From Bactrocera neohumeralis (Eukaryota; Arthropoda; Insecta; Diptera; Tephritidae), in the NCBI RefSeq assembly GCF_024586455.1, contig NC_065921.1:78320720-78384719 (forward strand): a DNA stretch of 64,000 nucleotides, written 5' to 3'. Positions 13,164-25,445 of the stretch are shown here, one piece after another. Under the pieces are notes generated by a model. It did no database searches and had not been told where the DNA came from. It saw only the letters and a list, made by a program, of their open reading frames with translations. The position numbers were made by a program, and so were the translations under genes. Within the stretch, counting starts at the first letter, position 1; every line of letters begins with the position of its first letter.

Positions 13164-14102
13164 AAAAAAATAAAAAAAAAATAAAAAAATTAAAAAAAAA
13201 ATCTTTAAATTTCAATTAATTTTTGGTAATTACTTTTATTTTTAAAATTTTTTAACCGATTTTTGGTACAGGAAATTTTAAAAATACTTTTATTTAAAAT
13301 TTTAGGTTTATATATTTTAGAAATATATATGTACATATACATACATATATTAGAGATATAAGAAACAAATTAAAAAAATTAAAAAAAAAATTTCAAATTA
13401 ATTTTTGGAACAGGAAATATCAAAATTACTATTAATTAAAATTTTAAGTATTAAAAAATAAAAAAAATAAAAAAAAAATTAAAAACAAAATAAAAAAATT
13501 TAAAAAAATTACAAAAATTCAAAAAAAGAAATAAAAATATTTAAAAAAAATATAAAAATATATAAATTATTTAAATTTCAATAAAGTTTTATTACAATAT
13601 TTGCAACCCTATGTGTGCCAGCAAATGCAAACTTATTATTTTTATATTTTTTTTTATCAAAAATCATAAGCGCTAAAATTGCACTTTTCATTTCACTTTT
13701 TTGTTGCTTTTCAATTATTTATTTAATTTTTCGTTTTCGCCAAATATTCTCGTTCGTGTATAAGAGGCTGTGCGTTGCGTACATATTTATATTTATTTTT
13801 TTTTATTTTCTGTTAGCTATTACAAAATGTTCTCATATGCGGTAACTACTTCGACTATTACAACAACAGCTTGCTATTCTTTGGTATTTGATATTTTTTA
13901 CTATAAGTAATTTAGTTTTAAAAATACGATATTTCACTAAGCTAAACGCAAATTCATTTTGCTTTTTGTCAGTACGAAGCAAAATATAAGCAAGAATGCT
14001 TTCGAAACGCATACAATTTGTTTTAACATTGCGTGTGTTGTGCGCATGCGCAACTGCGCAGTAAGTGTTAGCTAATTGGCGCACCGTTATTGTTAGTATA
14101 TG
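11651..14102. other. Intergenic, ending in the 3' UTR of the minus-strand UBAC1-like gene
   Basis: AT-rich, with a T-rich tandem block (12393-12545) and A-rich low complexity at 13075-13560. The 53-codon ORF starting with ATG at 12138 has no recognisable relatives or domain. Sequence just below 14103 should be the 3' UTR of the minus-strand gene; its ORF at 13833-14084 (minus) is not convincing as coding. Confidence 0.6.
12393..12545. repeat. T-rich tandem repeat, about 27-30 bp unit
   Basis: The unit 'tttttgcatttaatt' preceded by a T run recurs about five times with decaying ends. Confidence 0.75.
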
Positions 14103-16284
14103 CTAATGACGATTACTATAGAATTGATTGATGCCTAAAACATGCTTCTCTTCGTGATATTTCTGCAGGATATGTGTAATAACGGAGGTGGTGTCATTGT
14201 CGCCACCCCAAACGCGTATCGAATTCTCATTTTCGAGTATGGACAGAAAGGCTAAGCAAAAGAGTTTTATTCAATATAATTTTTATAGCGCCAAAGACAT
14301 TGAACACTCACCTATTAGTATTTTGGGATTACTTAGGTTCATCTGTACTTGCGGCATTTCGAGTATGGCTTTGAGTATGGGTGAATCTTGTGATAAGCCT
14401 TCGCGCAGCTCAATCAAACTGCCCGTACGATTGCCACAAAGCCACTCACATGCCGCTGCTTTATTATTGCAAGTTTTTTTTAAAGCTTTCAGTACTTCAG
14501 TCTCTTCGAAACCCATCTCTACCAGTGAGTTTATAGTTTCCGGCGTCGGCGGCATATCACGGTGACTATAGATGCGCACTATTTCCAGTAAAGCTTCGGT
14601 GTTTTCAACAATGCTCTATAATTAATTGAAATATATGATAAATATGTATAAATTGTATAAGAATTTGTGGAAATTTACATCATTGGTGAGTATGCCCGAG
14701 GGTGAGAGCAGCGATTGGCTCTTTTGCAGACCCATAGCCGCTTCCTCTATCGAACTCTCTTCGCTCTGATGTTGTATCAGCCACTCCAGCGCAGTTGAGT
14801 AGACACCTCTACAGAAAGATGGCAATATTTAGTACAAATATTGCAATTAACCGTTATTTTAACAAAGCACTTACTGCGTAACCTTAAGCGCATACTCGGC
14901 CTTCTCCTTTTTAAAACCCATATCGACAAGGCACTGCAGTGTATCATTCTGATAGTTACGTTTGTTGATTAACTTTTGCTTAAGCATCGCTATCAGCCGT
15001 GTGGCATATGGACCGGCGCCTATAATGGCCGCAGAAGCTTGCGCCAATGAGATGAGCACTTTACGCACGTCGAATTGCAGCTGCAAAGCAAAAACATAAA
15101 AGACAAATTCAATACAGTAGTCGAAAATGCGGCCACTACACTCACATTGGATTGCTGAAATATCTCATTGATGTCCACCATCGGCATGTCCACGGTATGC
15201 GGCATTACATTACGCGTGGCCGTATTGATTTCCAGTTCACGCGGCGCTTGCAAATCGCGCGTCACTGCAGTCATTTGTTGCAGATGTTGCCGTCGCGGCA
15301 CCAGCAACAACATTGCATTGTCTTCAATTTTCAATTGCGCCAGCGTCATGGTTTCATTCAGTTCGGTGCCTTGGTATTCAGCGCGCATTATGCGATAACG
15401 TGGTCCCAGCTGCCGCACGTCAGTCGCGAATAGCGGTAAGGCGCTTGCATCATCGGACAATTCGAGCATTACCTCGTTTTTCAGCTCGGCAATGCGTTTG
15501 TTTATGTCTGTTTGGAAAATTAGCACACGTGCGCTGGGGCAAATGACACGCACTCGGATGTTTTGTTTGGTCACATCACGTTCAATGTTGTCGCTGGAGC
15601 CGTGTGTAGCCGAGTCTGAGCTCGAAATGCCTGATGAACGTCGTGAGCCTCTTCTGTGAAAAATAGAGAAAATCAAATTTGTAAAAATTGTTTTACATAA
15701 GTTAGGCCTTCTTTAGCACGCTATCTATCATATAATAACAGTAAGTTGTACTTAGAAAATAAATTTCGCAGTTTCTGCATAGTGCGCTGTGTTGCTATTA
15801 CTCGGACGTTTAATTGCGCTCGTTTATAAAAATTTTGACAGCGAATTTAGAAACTAAGAAAATTGTATTTTATTTTTTATTTTGCTAAGCTTACTCACAT
15901 TTTTGACACACGACGTGGCTGCGGCGTAAGTGTAGGAGTTGCATGTTGCAGCTGCAGCTGTTGTGACTGTGACAGCGACTGCATCGTAGTTTGCCCGACA
16001 CGCGTTCCCTGCTGTTGATTTATGCTCCGCGCAGGTGAAGTTGGCACCAGACTACGGTTACGACGTTGTGGTGGTGCCGTATGACGCGCTGGTGAGACAC
16101 TACGCTTTATATGTTGTTCGCATGCTACACTTGTTGTAGCGCCTGCTGCTGTATTTGAATTGGCACTTGTGGCACGTAAACCATCGGTTGATCGACTGCA
16201 AGTCGCCTGTGCAGCATCGGTTTTATCCTCACCGGCGGTTCGTTTATTGCGTGCCGCCCACCTGGCACGCATCCAAGGGATCAT
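14103..16284 (-). CDS. UBAC1/KPC2-type UBL-UBA-UBA protein
   Basis: In mammals UBAC1 (KPC2) is the adaptor of the KPC ubiquitin ligase that carries ubiquitylated cargo to the proteasome. Six exons join in frame on the minus strand: 16284-15899, 15653-15146, 15080-14875, 14808-14679, 14615-14312 and 14251-14103, with GT/AG borders and phases 2, 0, 2, 0, 1, giving 560 codons. Residues 1-128 are low complexity (Gln/Ser/Arg). A ubiquitin-like fold ('IRVRVICPSARVLIFQTD') spans about 160-250. UBA1 has 'QCLVDMGFKKEKAEYAL' then 'ALEWLIQH' (343-381) and UBA2 has 'SLVEMGFEETEVLKAL' then 'AACEWLCGN' (436-472). An STI1-like tail has 'DSPILKAILEMPQVQMNLSNP' split around 488-506. It is longer than human UBAC1 (about 405 aa) mainly through the N-terminal part. 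It is divergent from hrg. Confidence 0.88.
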
Positions 16285-17180
16285 TAATAAATAATAATTT
16301 TTACTGAACGTTGTAATGTTAAAGTTGTACGATGTGCGTCCAGTTCAGTTAATAGTATTTTAGTTGGCACGGGCATCATGGACATATTGGAGTTTGTTGC
16401 ATAGGCATTGCAGTAAACTGCGACTTTTTTCGACTTTATAGTCGCAAATACTACCTGTGTTAACTTGCATAGCTGAAGAAAAAACGTGAATTATTAATAA
16501 ATACAAAACAGTACTAAAACATACAACACTACGATTTTGATATAAATAAGCGAATCTTACTAATATTACATTACTTACTAAATTTTCGCATTTTTACTCT
16601 ATTGTTTATACAATTTTGTTATTGTTTTTAACATTATATTAAAATTACAAAAAAAAATTATTTTACTTCCTAAATAATCAACTTTTTCACTTTTGTTTTG
16701 CTATCGCCAGTTTTTCTCTTATCAAGCAAGAGAGCGGTGCTGCTAAGCAATTTAAATTTAACGGCGGTAATTTAGAAATTTAACGATAATTTAAATAGCA
16801 ATCAGATAACATAACCGATATATATTTTAGATCTTTTTGTATATGGCAATTACTAGTAAAACTGAACAAAATATTTTTAATGTGCTTACTATTAATAATA
16901 AGAGAAGCAATATCGCACCAAAGAATCGATCACCCCTGTATATACATATAATCCATTTCAATTTTTGCATTTAAAAGTTAAATTTTTATAGCTTGCTATA
17001 GGATTGGTGTTTGAAGGTCTTTTATTTAGTATTGCCATAATCATATAGTTCATCTCTGCTAATTTATGTGTAACCATAATTATGTCTGGACAAATTTTAA
17101 AATTACTATTTTATTAAATTCCAAATGCAACTCTGGGTTGCCGCAACGACATATTTACCGATAAAAAAGTTCGATTAGTT
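16285..17180. promoter_or_regulatory. Divergent intergenic promoter region between the UBAC1-like gene and hrg
   Basis: About 0.9 kb separates the UBAC1-like start codon (minus) from the likely hrg 5' UTR (plus). It contains the UBAC1-like 5' UTR near 16285-16460 and otherwise AT-rich DNA. I see no TATA box placed convincingly for either gene, which fits housekeeping-type divergent promoters. The boundaries are inferred. Confidence 0.45.
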
Positions 17181-18836
17181 TTTACGACTTTTCTGCGCGA
17201 GTGAGCGTTGTTTGTGCTGTGGTGATTGAAGAATTTTCTTGGAAATATTGCTGGAAAATCGATGATATTTCTAATTGAAAATATTAGTATTGATATAATT
17301 GAAAGAAAAAGTGTCTTATTAAAGTGAATGTGAGTGTTTGAGGATTATCGGAAATTATATACAATTCGTTAAAAGTTTTGCGTACAAAGTCAAGTAGTTA
17401 CATGTGTGCGTGCAATGAATGGATAAAATAATCGGAAGAAAGAAAAATAAGAACGCATAAACAGCAGAGAGAAAAGAGTAGCAGACGACGACAAAGGGAA
17501 GAATCGCCATCACCGTCACAACGGCATTTGAGCAACAGCAGAATAAATAAAATTCATACAAATGTTATAATGGAAATTTGCAAAATAAATAGTTGTAAAT
17601 ACATTTAAATAAATAAATAATCCAAATAATAGTCAAGCAGTCATATATATTTATGTACGCGTAAGGAGTATTGATAGCATTGGCATTTATTACAAGATAT
17701 GAACTTGGAAAGAATTACGCACAGTTAGGACGCGGCAGCAGTGAAAACAACTTGCTAAGCACGAAAAAGGGATACATAGGTATTCATGCGTACATACGTT
17801 CGCATATGCGGTAAGTAAGCAGGTAATAATTGTGCTATGCTCCAAGCATACACAAGAAATGTGAGTCGACGCAAAACTTGACCAAAACACCTTTTTTTTT
17901 TTTGCTTTGCTCCACACTTCTCCCAATAAAAATGAATAAGCGCTTTTGGCGATGTTTAATATGTGTGTTTTTTATGTACATTATAGCACTTTGTAGTTTA
18001 TTTGTGCTCGTGGCAATTATCTCAAAACCTTTCGTTTGTGTTTTTTGGTACTATAATGCTTTCTATGCTTTGTTTTCAATGATGCGACGCTTTTCCGCTT
18101 GTGTTCTGCGTCACAAAGCCTCTAAACTGATTCTGATAATTGTGTGTTATTATGGTTATTATGTTTGTCGCGCATCCATTTTATGGTGTTATCCTGATAC
18201 TGGAAGACAATTAGTTTTTTATTATGTTTGCAATGATAGCATAGCACTGTTCTTGATTTTGATTAAAACACAAAGTGTTTCACTAAATGGTATGTAAATT
18301 ATCTTTTCACTGGTTTAGTTTTTAAAAATCCAAAATAAATGTAACAAGGCACTAGACGATTTAAATGGTGTTCGTGTAAGAAATTTTTTATCTGTGATGA
18401 GTATTATTTCTTCGGTGCAGCCGAAGTTAGCATTTTTCTTGCTTTTATCATAATTTAGATAAATAAATTATCTTCATATAATATTTTAGTATTTTCTTTC
18501 TCTTCTTGCAGCACCCTCGACGCCTATGATTAATACTCGTATCATTTCGCCAAAGTACATAAACTGCTCATAATCTAACGATAGCTTGTATTTAAACAAA
18601 TTTGGTAAAATAAGCATAAAAAAAGAAAAAGTTAACTGCCATTTAAAAGAGAATACAATATAAAATTTAATAAAAAACAACGACCTGAACAAAAAAGGTC
18701 ATTGAAAAGTAAACAAGTCGTGTTAATTAATATCAGGTAAGTGAGAAGTTCTTTTTTAATTAAATATGATTAAATATTTTTTTTGACATTCAAAATTAAA
18801 TTCCCATACTTTTCTTACAGTTTATACAGTTCCAAA
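17181..18836 (+). other. hrg: hrg 5' UTR exons and introns (predicted)
   Basis: A GC-richer stretch ending at a strong donor (CATATGCG|GTAAGT, junction 17810/17811) is a likely first non-coding exon. A second non-coding exon fits 18512-18736 (acceptor TTCTTGCAG, donor ATCAG|GTAAGT). The coding exon follows acceptor TTTTCTTACAG ending at 18820. The first intron holds an open frame from 17932 to 18297 (ATG AAT AAG CGC) that is hydrophobic and Cys-rich and has no recognisable domain; I treat it as chance. Confidence 0.55.
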
Positions 18837-21800
18837 ATGTGGAACTCCGATACACGTTCACAGAACGGCGTGAGCAATTCATCCACTGGATCGCCCAGTT
18901 ATGGCGGTTATAATTCCAGCAATGGAAATGGCAGAAATGGTTCGCCACATCATCAGCAACAACAGCAACAGCAGCCAGTTAAGCAGCTTGGTATGACATC
19001 TGCCATCAGTTTGGCAGAACCACGTAGTGAAGATTTACAGAAGACCGAAGAACTACGTAAAGCTTTAGAACCGTTTAAAGTTTTCGAAACTCAAGATGAG
19101 CTTAATCATCGTATGGAGATTTTAGCCAAACTCAATACGTTGGTCAAACAATGGGTTAAGGATGTGTCAATGTCCAAGAATATGCCCGAAGCCGCTGCCG
19201 AAAAACTGGGTGGCAAAATTTACACTTTCGGTTCATATCGCCTGGGTGTACATCATAAGGGTGCCGATATTGACGCGCTCTGTGTGGCGCCGCGCAATAT
19301 CGAACGTACGGATTATTTTACTTCATTCTTTGATTTGTTAAAGAAACAATCCGAAGTGACGGAGTGTCGTTCGGTGGAAGAGGCTTTTGTGCCGGTTATA
19401 AAAATGAATTTTGATGGCATTGAAATTGATTTGTTATTTGCGCGTCTATCGCTCAAGGAGATACCGGATGATTTTGATTTACGCGATGATAATTTGCTAA
19501 AAAATTTAGATCCACGTTCGGTGCGCAGTTTGAACGGCTGTCGAGTGACGGATGAAATTCTAGCGCTCGTGCCAAACATAGAGAATTTTCGCTTGGCTTT
19601 ACGTTCCATCAAGTTGTGGGCGAAAAGTGAGTATGAATTGAACTTTTTTTATAGTGTTTGTATATGCTAAAAAATTTTATTTGCAATTACAGAACATGGC
19701 ATTTACTCAAATTCCTTGGGTTACTTTGGTGGTGTGACGTGGGCTATGTTGGTGGCGCGCACCTGCCAGCTTTATCCAAATGCTACAGCCTCAACGCTGG
19801 TGCATAAATTCTTTTTGGTCTTCTCCCGTTGGAAGTGGCCAAACCCTGTGCTGCTCAAGCACCCTGACAATGTTAATTTACGGTTTCCGGTAAGTAGTAG
19901 CGCAAGTGCTTGCATTTAGGCAGCGAATGAATTGTTTATATATTTTTAATTTTTTTCTATTTTTTTTAACATATTGTAATATTTTTTGTCGTTTTTATTT
20001 ACTTTTTTATGTTTTTTAAATATTTTTTTTTTGTAATTTTCTTAATTTTTTTTAAATTTGTTTAAATTTCTTTTTTAAATTTTTTGAAAATATATATTTT
20101 TTAATTTTTTAAAATAATTGGTTTTTAATTTTTTTAAATAAATTAAATTTTTTCTTTAAATTTTTCTAAATAAATCAAAACTTTTTTTTTAATTAAAATA
20201 ATATTTTATCTATTAATTTTTTTAATTTAAATTTTTTTTTTTAATTTTTTTTTTTTTTAATTTTTTTTTTTTAATTTAAATTTTTTTTAATTTAAATTTT
20301 TTTTAATTTAAATTTTTTTTTTTTATTTAAATTTTTTTTTTAATTAAAATTTTTTTTTAATTTTTAAATTTTTTATACTTTATTTCCGCTTTTTAGGTTT
20401 GGGATCCACGTGTAAACGCTTCGGATCGCTACCACCTAATGCCGATCATAACGCCGGCATATCCACAACAAAACTCCACATTCAACGTTTCGGAATCTAC
20501 AAAGAAAGTTATACTTAATGAATTTAACCGCGGCATGATTACCACGGATGAAATAATGCTTGGACGTGCTGTGTGGGATCGTCTCTTTGAGGCACCAAGT
20601 TTCTTTTACAAGTATATATTTGCGAGTTAAATGCATCTGTGTAAATATTTATTAATGCTTTGCTTTTGTTCACAGATATCGCCACTTCATAGTGCTTTTA
20701 GTCACATCCCAGACCGGCGATGATCAGCTGGAGTGGTGTGGCCTAGTCGAATCAAAGATTCGTCTATTAGTTGGTAATTTAGAGCGTAATCAACACATTT
20801 CATTGGCACATGTAAATCCAACATGTTTTGACTATAAGAAAACCGCTGCCACCACACAAACCAACAATGGCAATGAGGACGACAAAACACAGTCGGGTGG
20901 CAATCCAACAGTTTGTCAAGCACCATTCTGTTCGATGTGGTTCATCGGTTTGGAATTTGAACGCACCGAGAATTTGAATGTCGACCTTACAGAGAGTATA
21001 CAAAACTTTACCGAACATGTCATACAACATGGCGTGAGTAGCATAGTTTTTGTAATAATCTTTACATATTTTTTTAAGTATTTATTTTTTTTTCTACTCT
21101 TTGCCTTGTGTAGGTAAACATAAAAATGCTGAAAGATGGCATGCATATTGAGGCGCGCCATGTGAAGCGTAAATCGCTCTCGCAGTATTTGGATACGGAT
21201 TTCTTGAAGCGTGAACGCAAATCCATGGAACAGCATAATAATTTTAATAATGCAATTTTAGCTAATCGCAAACGTTTGTCGACCGAATTGTCTACACAGA
21301 AAGAGGGGGGTAGCGCTAAAAAGCCGCGCTTAAGTGAATCGGTGAGTATAAATTGTGTTAAATTTTCATTATTTTATATTTTTTGGAAAATTTTTATACA
21401 CTTAATTTCGAAATTAAAATGTAGAATGAAGAAAAAAATTTTGCTTAGAAAAAAAATTAATAAAAAAGTAGTTTTTAATAATAACTATTATTAATATTAT
21501 TTTTTTGATATTTTTTGTATTTTTTTTTGTAATTTCATTTTATAGAAATTCATTTTTTTTAAGTTATTTTTTTCTTATTATAATTGTTTTTTTATTTTTT
21601 TTTTAAAGTGTTTTTAATTTTTTAATAATTGTTTTATTTTTGCTTAATTTTTTCATTATTATTTTTTGTTTAATTTTTTTATTCTTATTTTATTTTAATA
21701 AAAATATTATTTTTTTTTAAATATTTGCTAAAAAAATTTAAAAAATTAAATATTGTTTTACAATTTTTTTTAAATCAAGTTATCAAAATTATAATAATAT

Positions 21801-23864
21801 TTTTAATAAATTAATATATTTTTATAAAAATTTATTTTTTTTAAGTAAAGTTTGTATTTTTAAGTAAAATTTTTATTTTTAAGTAAAATTTTTATTTTTA
21901 AGTAAAATTTTTATTTTTTAAATTAAAATTTTAATTTTTTTTGGTATAAATTTTTGTTTTTTATTTTAGAATTTTTTTATACCTTTTTTCTATTCAAAAC
22001 TTTTTTATTATTATTTTTTCATAAAATTATTATTTTCACACAAATTATATTTTTTTTTTATAATATCTGCTTAATAGAACAGTGAAACAATTAAAAAAAA
22101 CTTTAATATTAAGTTTTAAATTTTATTTTTTATTTTTATTTTTTTTGTTTAATTTTTTTATTCGTATTTTATTTTAATAAAATTATTATTTTTTTTAATA
22201 TTTGCTAAAAAGATTTAAAAAATGAAATATTGTTTTACAATTTTTTTTTATTCAAGTTATCAAAATTATAATAATATTTTTAATTATACAAAATTAATAT
22301 TCTTTTATAAAAAGTAATTTTTTTTAAGTAAAATTTTTATTTTTTAAAGTAAAATTTTAATTTTTTTGTTTAAAATTTTTTTTATTTTAGAATTTTTTTG
22401 CATTTTTTTATACCTTTTTTCTACTATAAACTTTTTTATTTTTTTTCATAAAATTATTATTTTCACACAAATTATAATTTTTTGTTTTTTTTTTTATAAT
22501 ATCTGCTTAATAGAACAGTGAAACAATTAAAAAAAACTTTAATATTAAGTTTTAAATTTTATTTCTTTAAAAAAATTGCAACATTCAAATGTAAAAATAT
22601 TTACTAAATTTTTTTATAAGTTTATTATATTTCCTAATTTTTTTCATATTTTTTTAAATATTTTTTTATTTTTGTTTTAATTTTTTTATATTTTTTTATA
22701 TATTTTTTATATATTTTTTATAATTGGTTTTTTATAATTTGTTTTTTATAATAATTTTTTTCTAAAAATAATTTTTCATAATTTTTTTAATAAAAATTAT
22801 TTCTTTTTGTTTGTTTTATAAAAGTTAATTGTTTATTGTTTTTATGGAAATTTTCTTTTTTTATTTTATTTTGTGAAATAATTATTATATATGCTTAATA
22901 AAAAGTCTAATAATTTAAATATTAAACAAACTTAAAATTTTTTATTTTAAGCTTTATTTGTTTAAAAAATCAATACATTTTCAAAATCCAAGAAACATTT
23001 TTTTATAAAAATAAATTTTTTTATATATGTATGTACATACATATGTACATATGTACATATGTATGTATATTTTTTAAAATATTTATTTAATAAAAAACTG
23101 TAACAATTTAAATATGTAAAGAACTTTCAAAATTATTTGTTTTTAAGTCTTTAAACTATTATCATATTTTAATAAATTAAAAATACTGACAAATTTTCAA
23201 AATAAATGAAAATTTTTTTTTATAAAAATTAATTTATTTTTTAAATTAATGTTTTTTTTATATATTTTTAATTTATTAAATTTTTTTAATTAAATTTTTT
23301 TTATTTATTTTTAATTTATTAAATTTTTTTTAATTAAAATTTTTTTTCAATTAAAATGTTTTTTTAATTTTTTATAAAAATTAATTATTTTTATTTTGTT
23401 ATTTTTCATAAAGTTTTTATTACTTTTATTTATTTTATTTTTGTGTTAATTTTTTATATAAAATTTTATTATAATTTTTAATATAAAAAAACTCCGAACT
23501 CCAAAAATTCCAAAATCTGCATTTCGCCAGCCTTTAACCCTCACTTTAGCAAATTCATTAAAAATTAGCAATTTCTTTCCATTTACAGCAAACGGAGGAG
23601 AACTCAAATGCGTCAAGTGATGCCGGCGGCTTAACGCCGACCACACAGCCGACTAGCGCGCCGAGCTTCACGCCCGATGCAAAGAACACCAATAATGGTG
23701 GTTCTGGTTCCGGCTCCGGTTCGAATTCGCCACGCAACAGCAATGGCAATGGCGGTGGCAACAGTGTCAACAATCAAAACACAAATAGTAATAGCAGCAA
23801 CAGCACAACAACAACACCAACAGCTGCAACTGCTGCTGCTAGCGCGGAAGTGGCCTGCTCGTGA
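18837..23864 (+). CDS. hrg: Canonical nuclear poly(A) polymerase (hiiragi)
   Basis: This enzyme adds poly(A) tails to pre-mRNA with the CPSF cleavage machinery in the nucleus. Exons are 18837-19626, 19693-19889, 20397-20611, 20676-21033, 21114-21341 and 23589-23864, joined in frame with GT/AG borders, 687 codons before the stop. The N-terminus is Gly/Ser/Asn/Gln-rich to about residue 48. The nucleotidyltransferase domain has 'FGSYRLGVHHKGADIDALCV', with catalytic Asp near 144 and 146 and the third in 'FDGIEIDLLFARL' near 198. The central domain has 'NGCRVTDEILALVPN' and 'GIYSNSLGYFGGVTWAMLVA'; the RNA-binding part has 'VWDPRVNASDRYHLMPIITP' and 'LAHVNP'. The tail is Ser/Asn/Gly/Thr-rich. ATG 18837 is preceded by a stop-free stretch that contains the acceptor, so this start is chosen. 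The last intron is 2.2 kb of AT repeats. The stop is TGA-C (see the next entry). Confidence 0.95.
20211..20375. repeat. T-run / AATTTAAATT low-complexity block in an hrg intron
   Basis: Repeated 'ttttaatttaaatttttt' units, each containing the palindrome AATTTAAATT, fill most of the third coding intron. Confidence 0.8.
21640..22565. repeat. Tandem duplication (about 440-480 bp) in the last hrg intron
   Basis: Two direct copies share ordered blocks: 'atttgctaaaaa', 'attgttttacaat', 'caagttatcaaaattata', 'ttattttcacacaaattata' and 'atctgcttaatagaacagtg' (first copy ends near 22115, second near 22560). Between them, first-copy units of 'taagtaaaatttttattttt' (about 19-20 bp) are themselves repeated four times at 21841-21915. 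Confidence 0.85.
23025..23070. repeat. ATGT/ACAT palindromic microsatellite
   Basis: Interleaved 'tatgtatgtacatac' and 'atatgtacatatgtacatatg' form a self-complementary tract in the last hrg intron. Confidence 0.85.
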
Positions 23865-24624
23865 CCGACGCTCACCACAGCACCGAATCCGATACCGCCG
23901 TCGCTGCCGCAACCGCCGCCGCCGCCACCACAACAACAACAACAACCACAACAAACACAAACTCATTACATGTCGCATTCACTTCATAACACCATACACA
24001 ACACACACACCACACTCCATCACACACACTCATCCATCGTTTCGCATTCACAGAAATTTCGCAAAAACAATAATGCCGCAGCCGTTGCCAATTCAAATAG
24101 CATATTTAGTCAGCGTGCCACCTCAATACCGGGACACACCAGCAACACCGCAGCAATGGCATTCAAGCAGGGCTTGCCCACGGCCTCGTCCATCTACCAA
24201 AGGAACAACAATAGTCGACGTTTGCAACATCATATGTCTTCGGCTGGTATGCCGGGTGTATTGGGTGGTAGTGGCGGTGGTGGTGTGATTGGCGGTGAGA
24301 AGCCGCTAACCTTCTCCACCTCAAAATCGACAACTGCAAATGCAAATGCCAGCAACAATCAGCATCAATATACAAATTATACAAATTGCGACAACAACAA
24401 TAGGAATAGTAGTTATAATGCCGGCGCTGCTTCGGCAGTTGCTTCAAACGCTGTTGTTGGCGGCACCGCAACTGTCACAGCCAGCATTCCCAATAGCAAC
24501 GACAACAACAGTTTTAGTTACAATAATTCATGCAACACAACAACAACAACGGCGGACGCCGATGACAGCGACGATTTGTTTATGATGAGCGATAACACTA
24601 CAACAACAACAACAACTATTAATT
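23865..24624 (+). CDS. hrg: Candidate stop-codon readthrough extension of hrg
   Basis: After the TGA at 23862-23864 the identical frame continues for 253 sense codons without a stop, to a strong donor (AATT|GTAAGT at 24624/24625). The first residues are Pro/Gln-rich ('PPPPPPQQQQQPQQ', from about 23913), followed by His-, Asn-, Ser- and Thr-rich sequence. It includes less repetitive blocks such as 'FSQRATSIPGHTSNTAAMAF' and 'DDSDDLFMMSDN'. Base composition is clearly richer in G/C than the flanks, as in coding exons. TGA followed by C is the classic leaky context in Drosophila readthrough genes. Joining the donor to the acceptor ending at 28820 gives an immediate stop, so the extended protein would end about there (about 940 residues). 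Alternatives are a separate downstream ORF from ATG 23970 or a 3' UTR with chance openness. Confidence 0.65.
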
Positions 24625-25445
24625 GTAAGTTTTTAACACAGCAATACTATTTATTATTGACTTTTAGCGTCCAGCAGAGCGAAAGTATTATGACTGGATA
24701 CCGATTTATACCTCTTATGCTCCTATTTCTCCTCTAACTGTACCTATTTATATATTATATACATATACATATATATAGCTGTATTTTATCTATTTACTTT
24801 GATTTACATATTACTTTTATTGCGATTTTACACGTACAATTTTTACAGAAAAAAATATTTCTCAGTGAAGCATAGAAAAATAAAATAAAAACAAAGAAAC
24901 TAAAAAAAGATAAAAAAACAAAAAAAAAAAAATTAAAAAAAGAAAAGAAAAAAAAAACAAAAAAGAGATATATTTTTTTAAACAAAAAATTATACAATGA
25001 CGATTTTTTACAAAATAATAAAAATAAAAAGCAAATAAAAAAATTACAAAAGCACAAAAAAAGAAAGAAAAGTGAAAAAGCAAAACAAAATCTTATTTTT
25101 ATTATTAATTTTTATTGATTTATTTTAACTGTTGACTTCTTTGATGGCAAGACGAAAATTAGCATGATTAAAACCCAACGGTTGAAGGTTTGAAAGGTTT
25201 AACTTATAAGTAACCATAGCAAGTTACTTAAATATAATTTTTATTAAAAGAAATATAAATTTAACGAAAATTTGTATCAATCGAAAAATTTCAAAATAAT
25301 CCTTTCTATTAATACTAATTATATATTCGGGGTTTATTTCCAGTTGCAAGCCAGGAAAAATGCGTTTCTTTGCGAATTTTTTCAAAGAAATATTTTTTTT
25401 TTATTTTTACATAAAATGAACATTTACAGAATATAAACTAATTTT
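24625..25445 (+). other. Intron or 3' region of hrg, low complexity
   Basis: Starts with the GTAAGT donor. The stretch 24850-25085 is A-rich (AAAAAAT/AAAG runs). No coding signal is seen. Confidence 0.5.

Noticed and set aside
17932..18297. Hydrophobic 121-codon ORF in the hrg 5' UTR intron
   Set aside because: Long for this genome, but composed of Phe/Tyr/Cys/Leu from T-rich codons, without domain, exon borders or other support.
24862..25083. Minus-strand Phe-rich ORF
   Set aside because: Antisense of an A-rich tract; no coding character.
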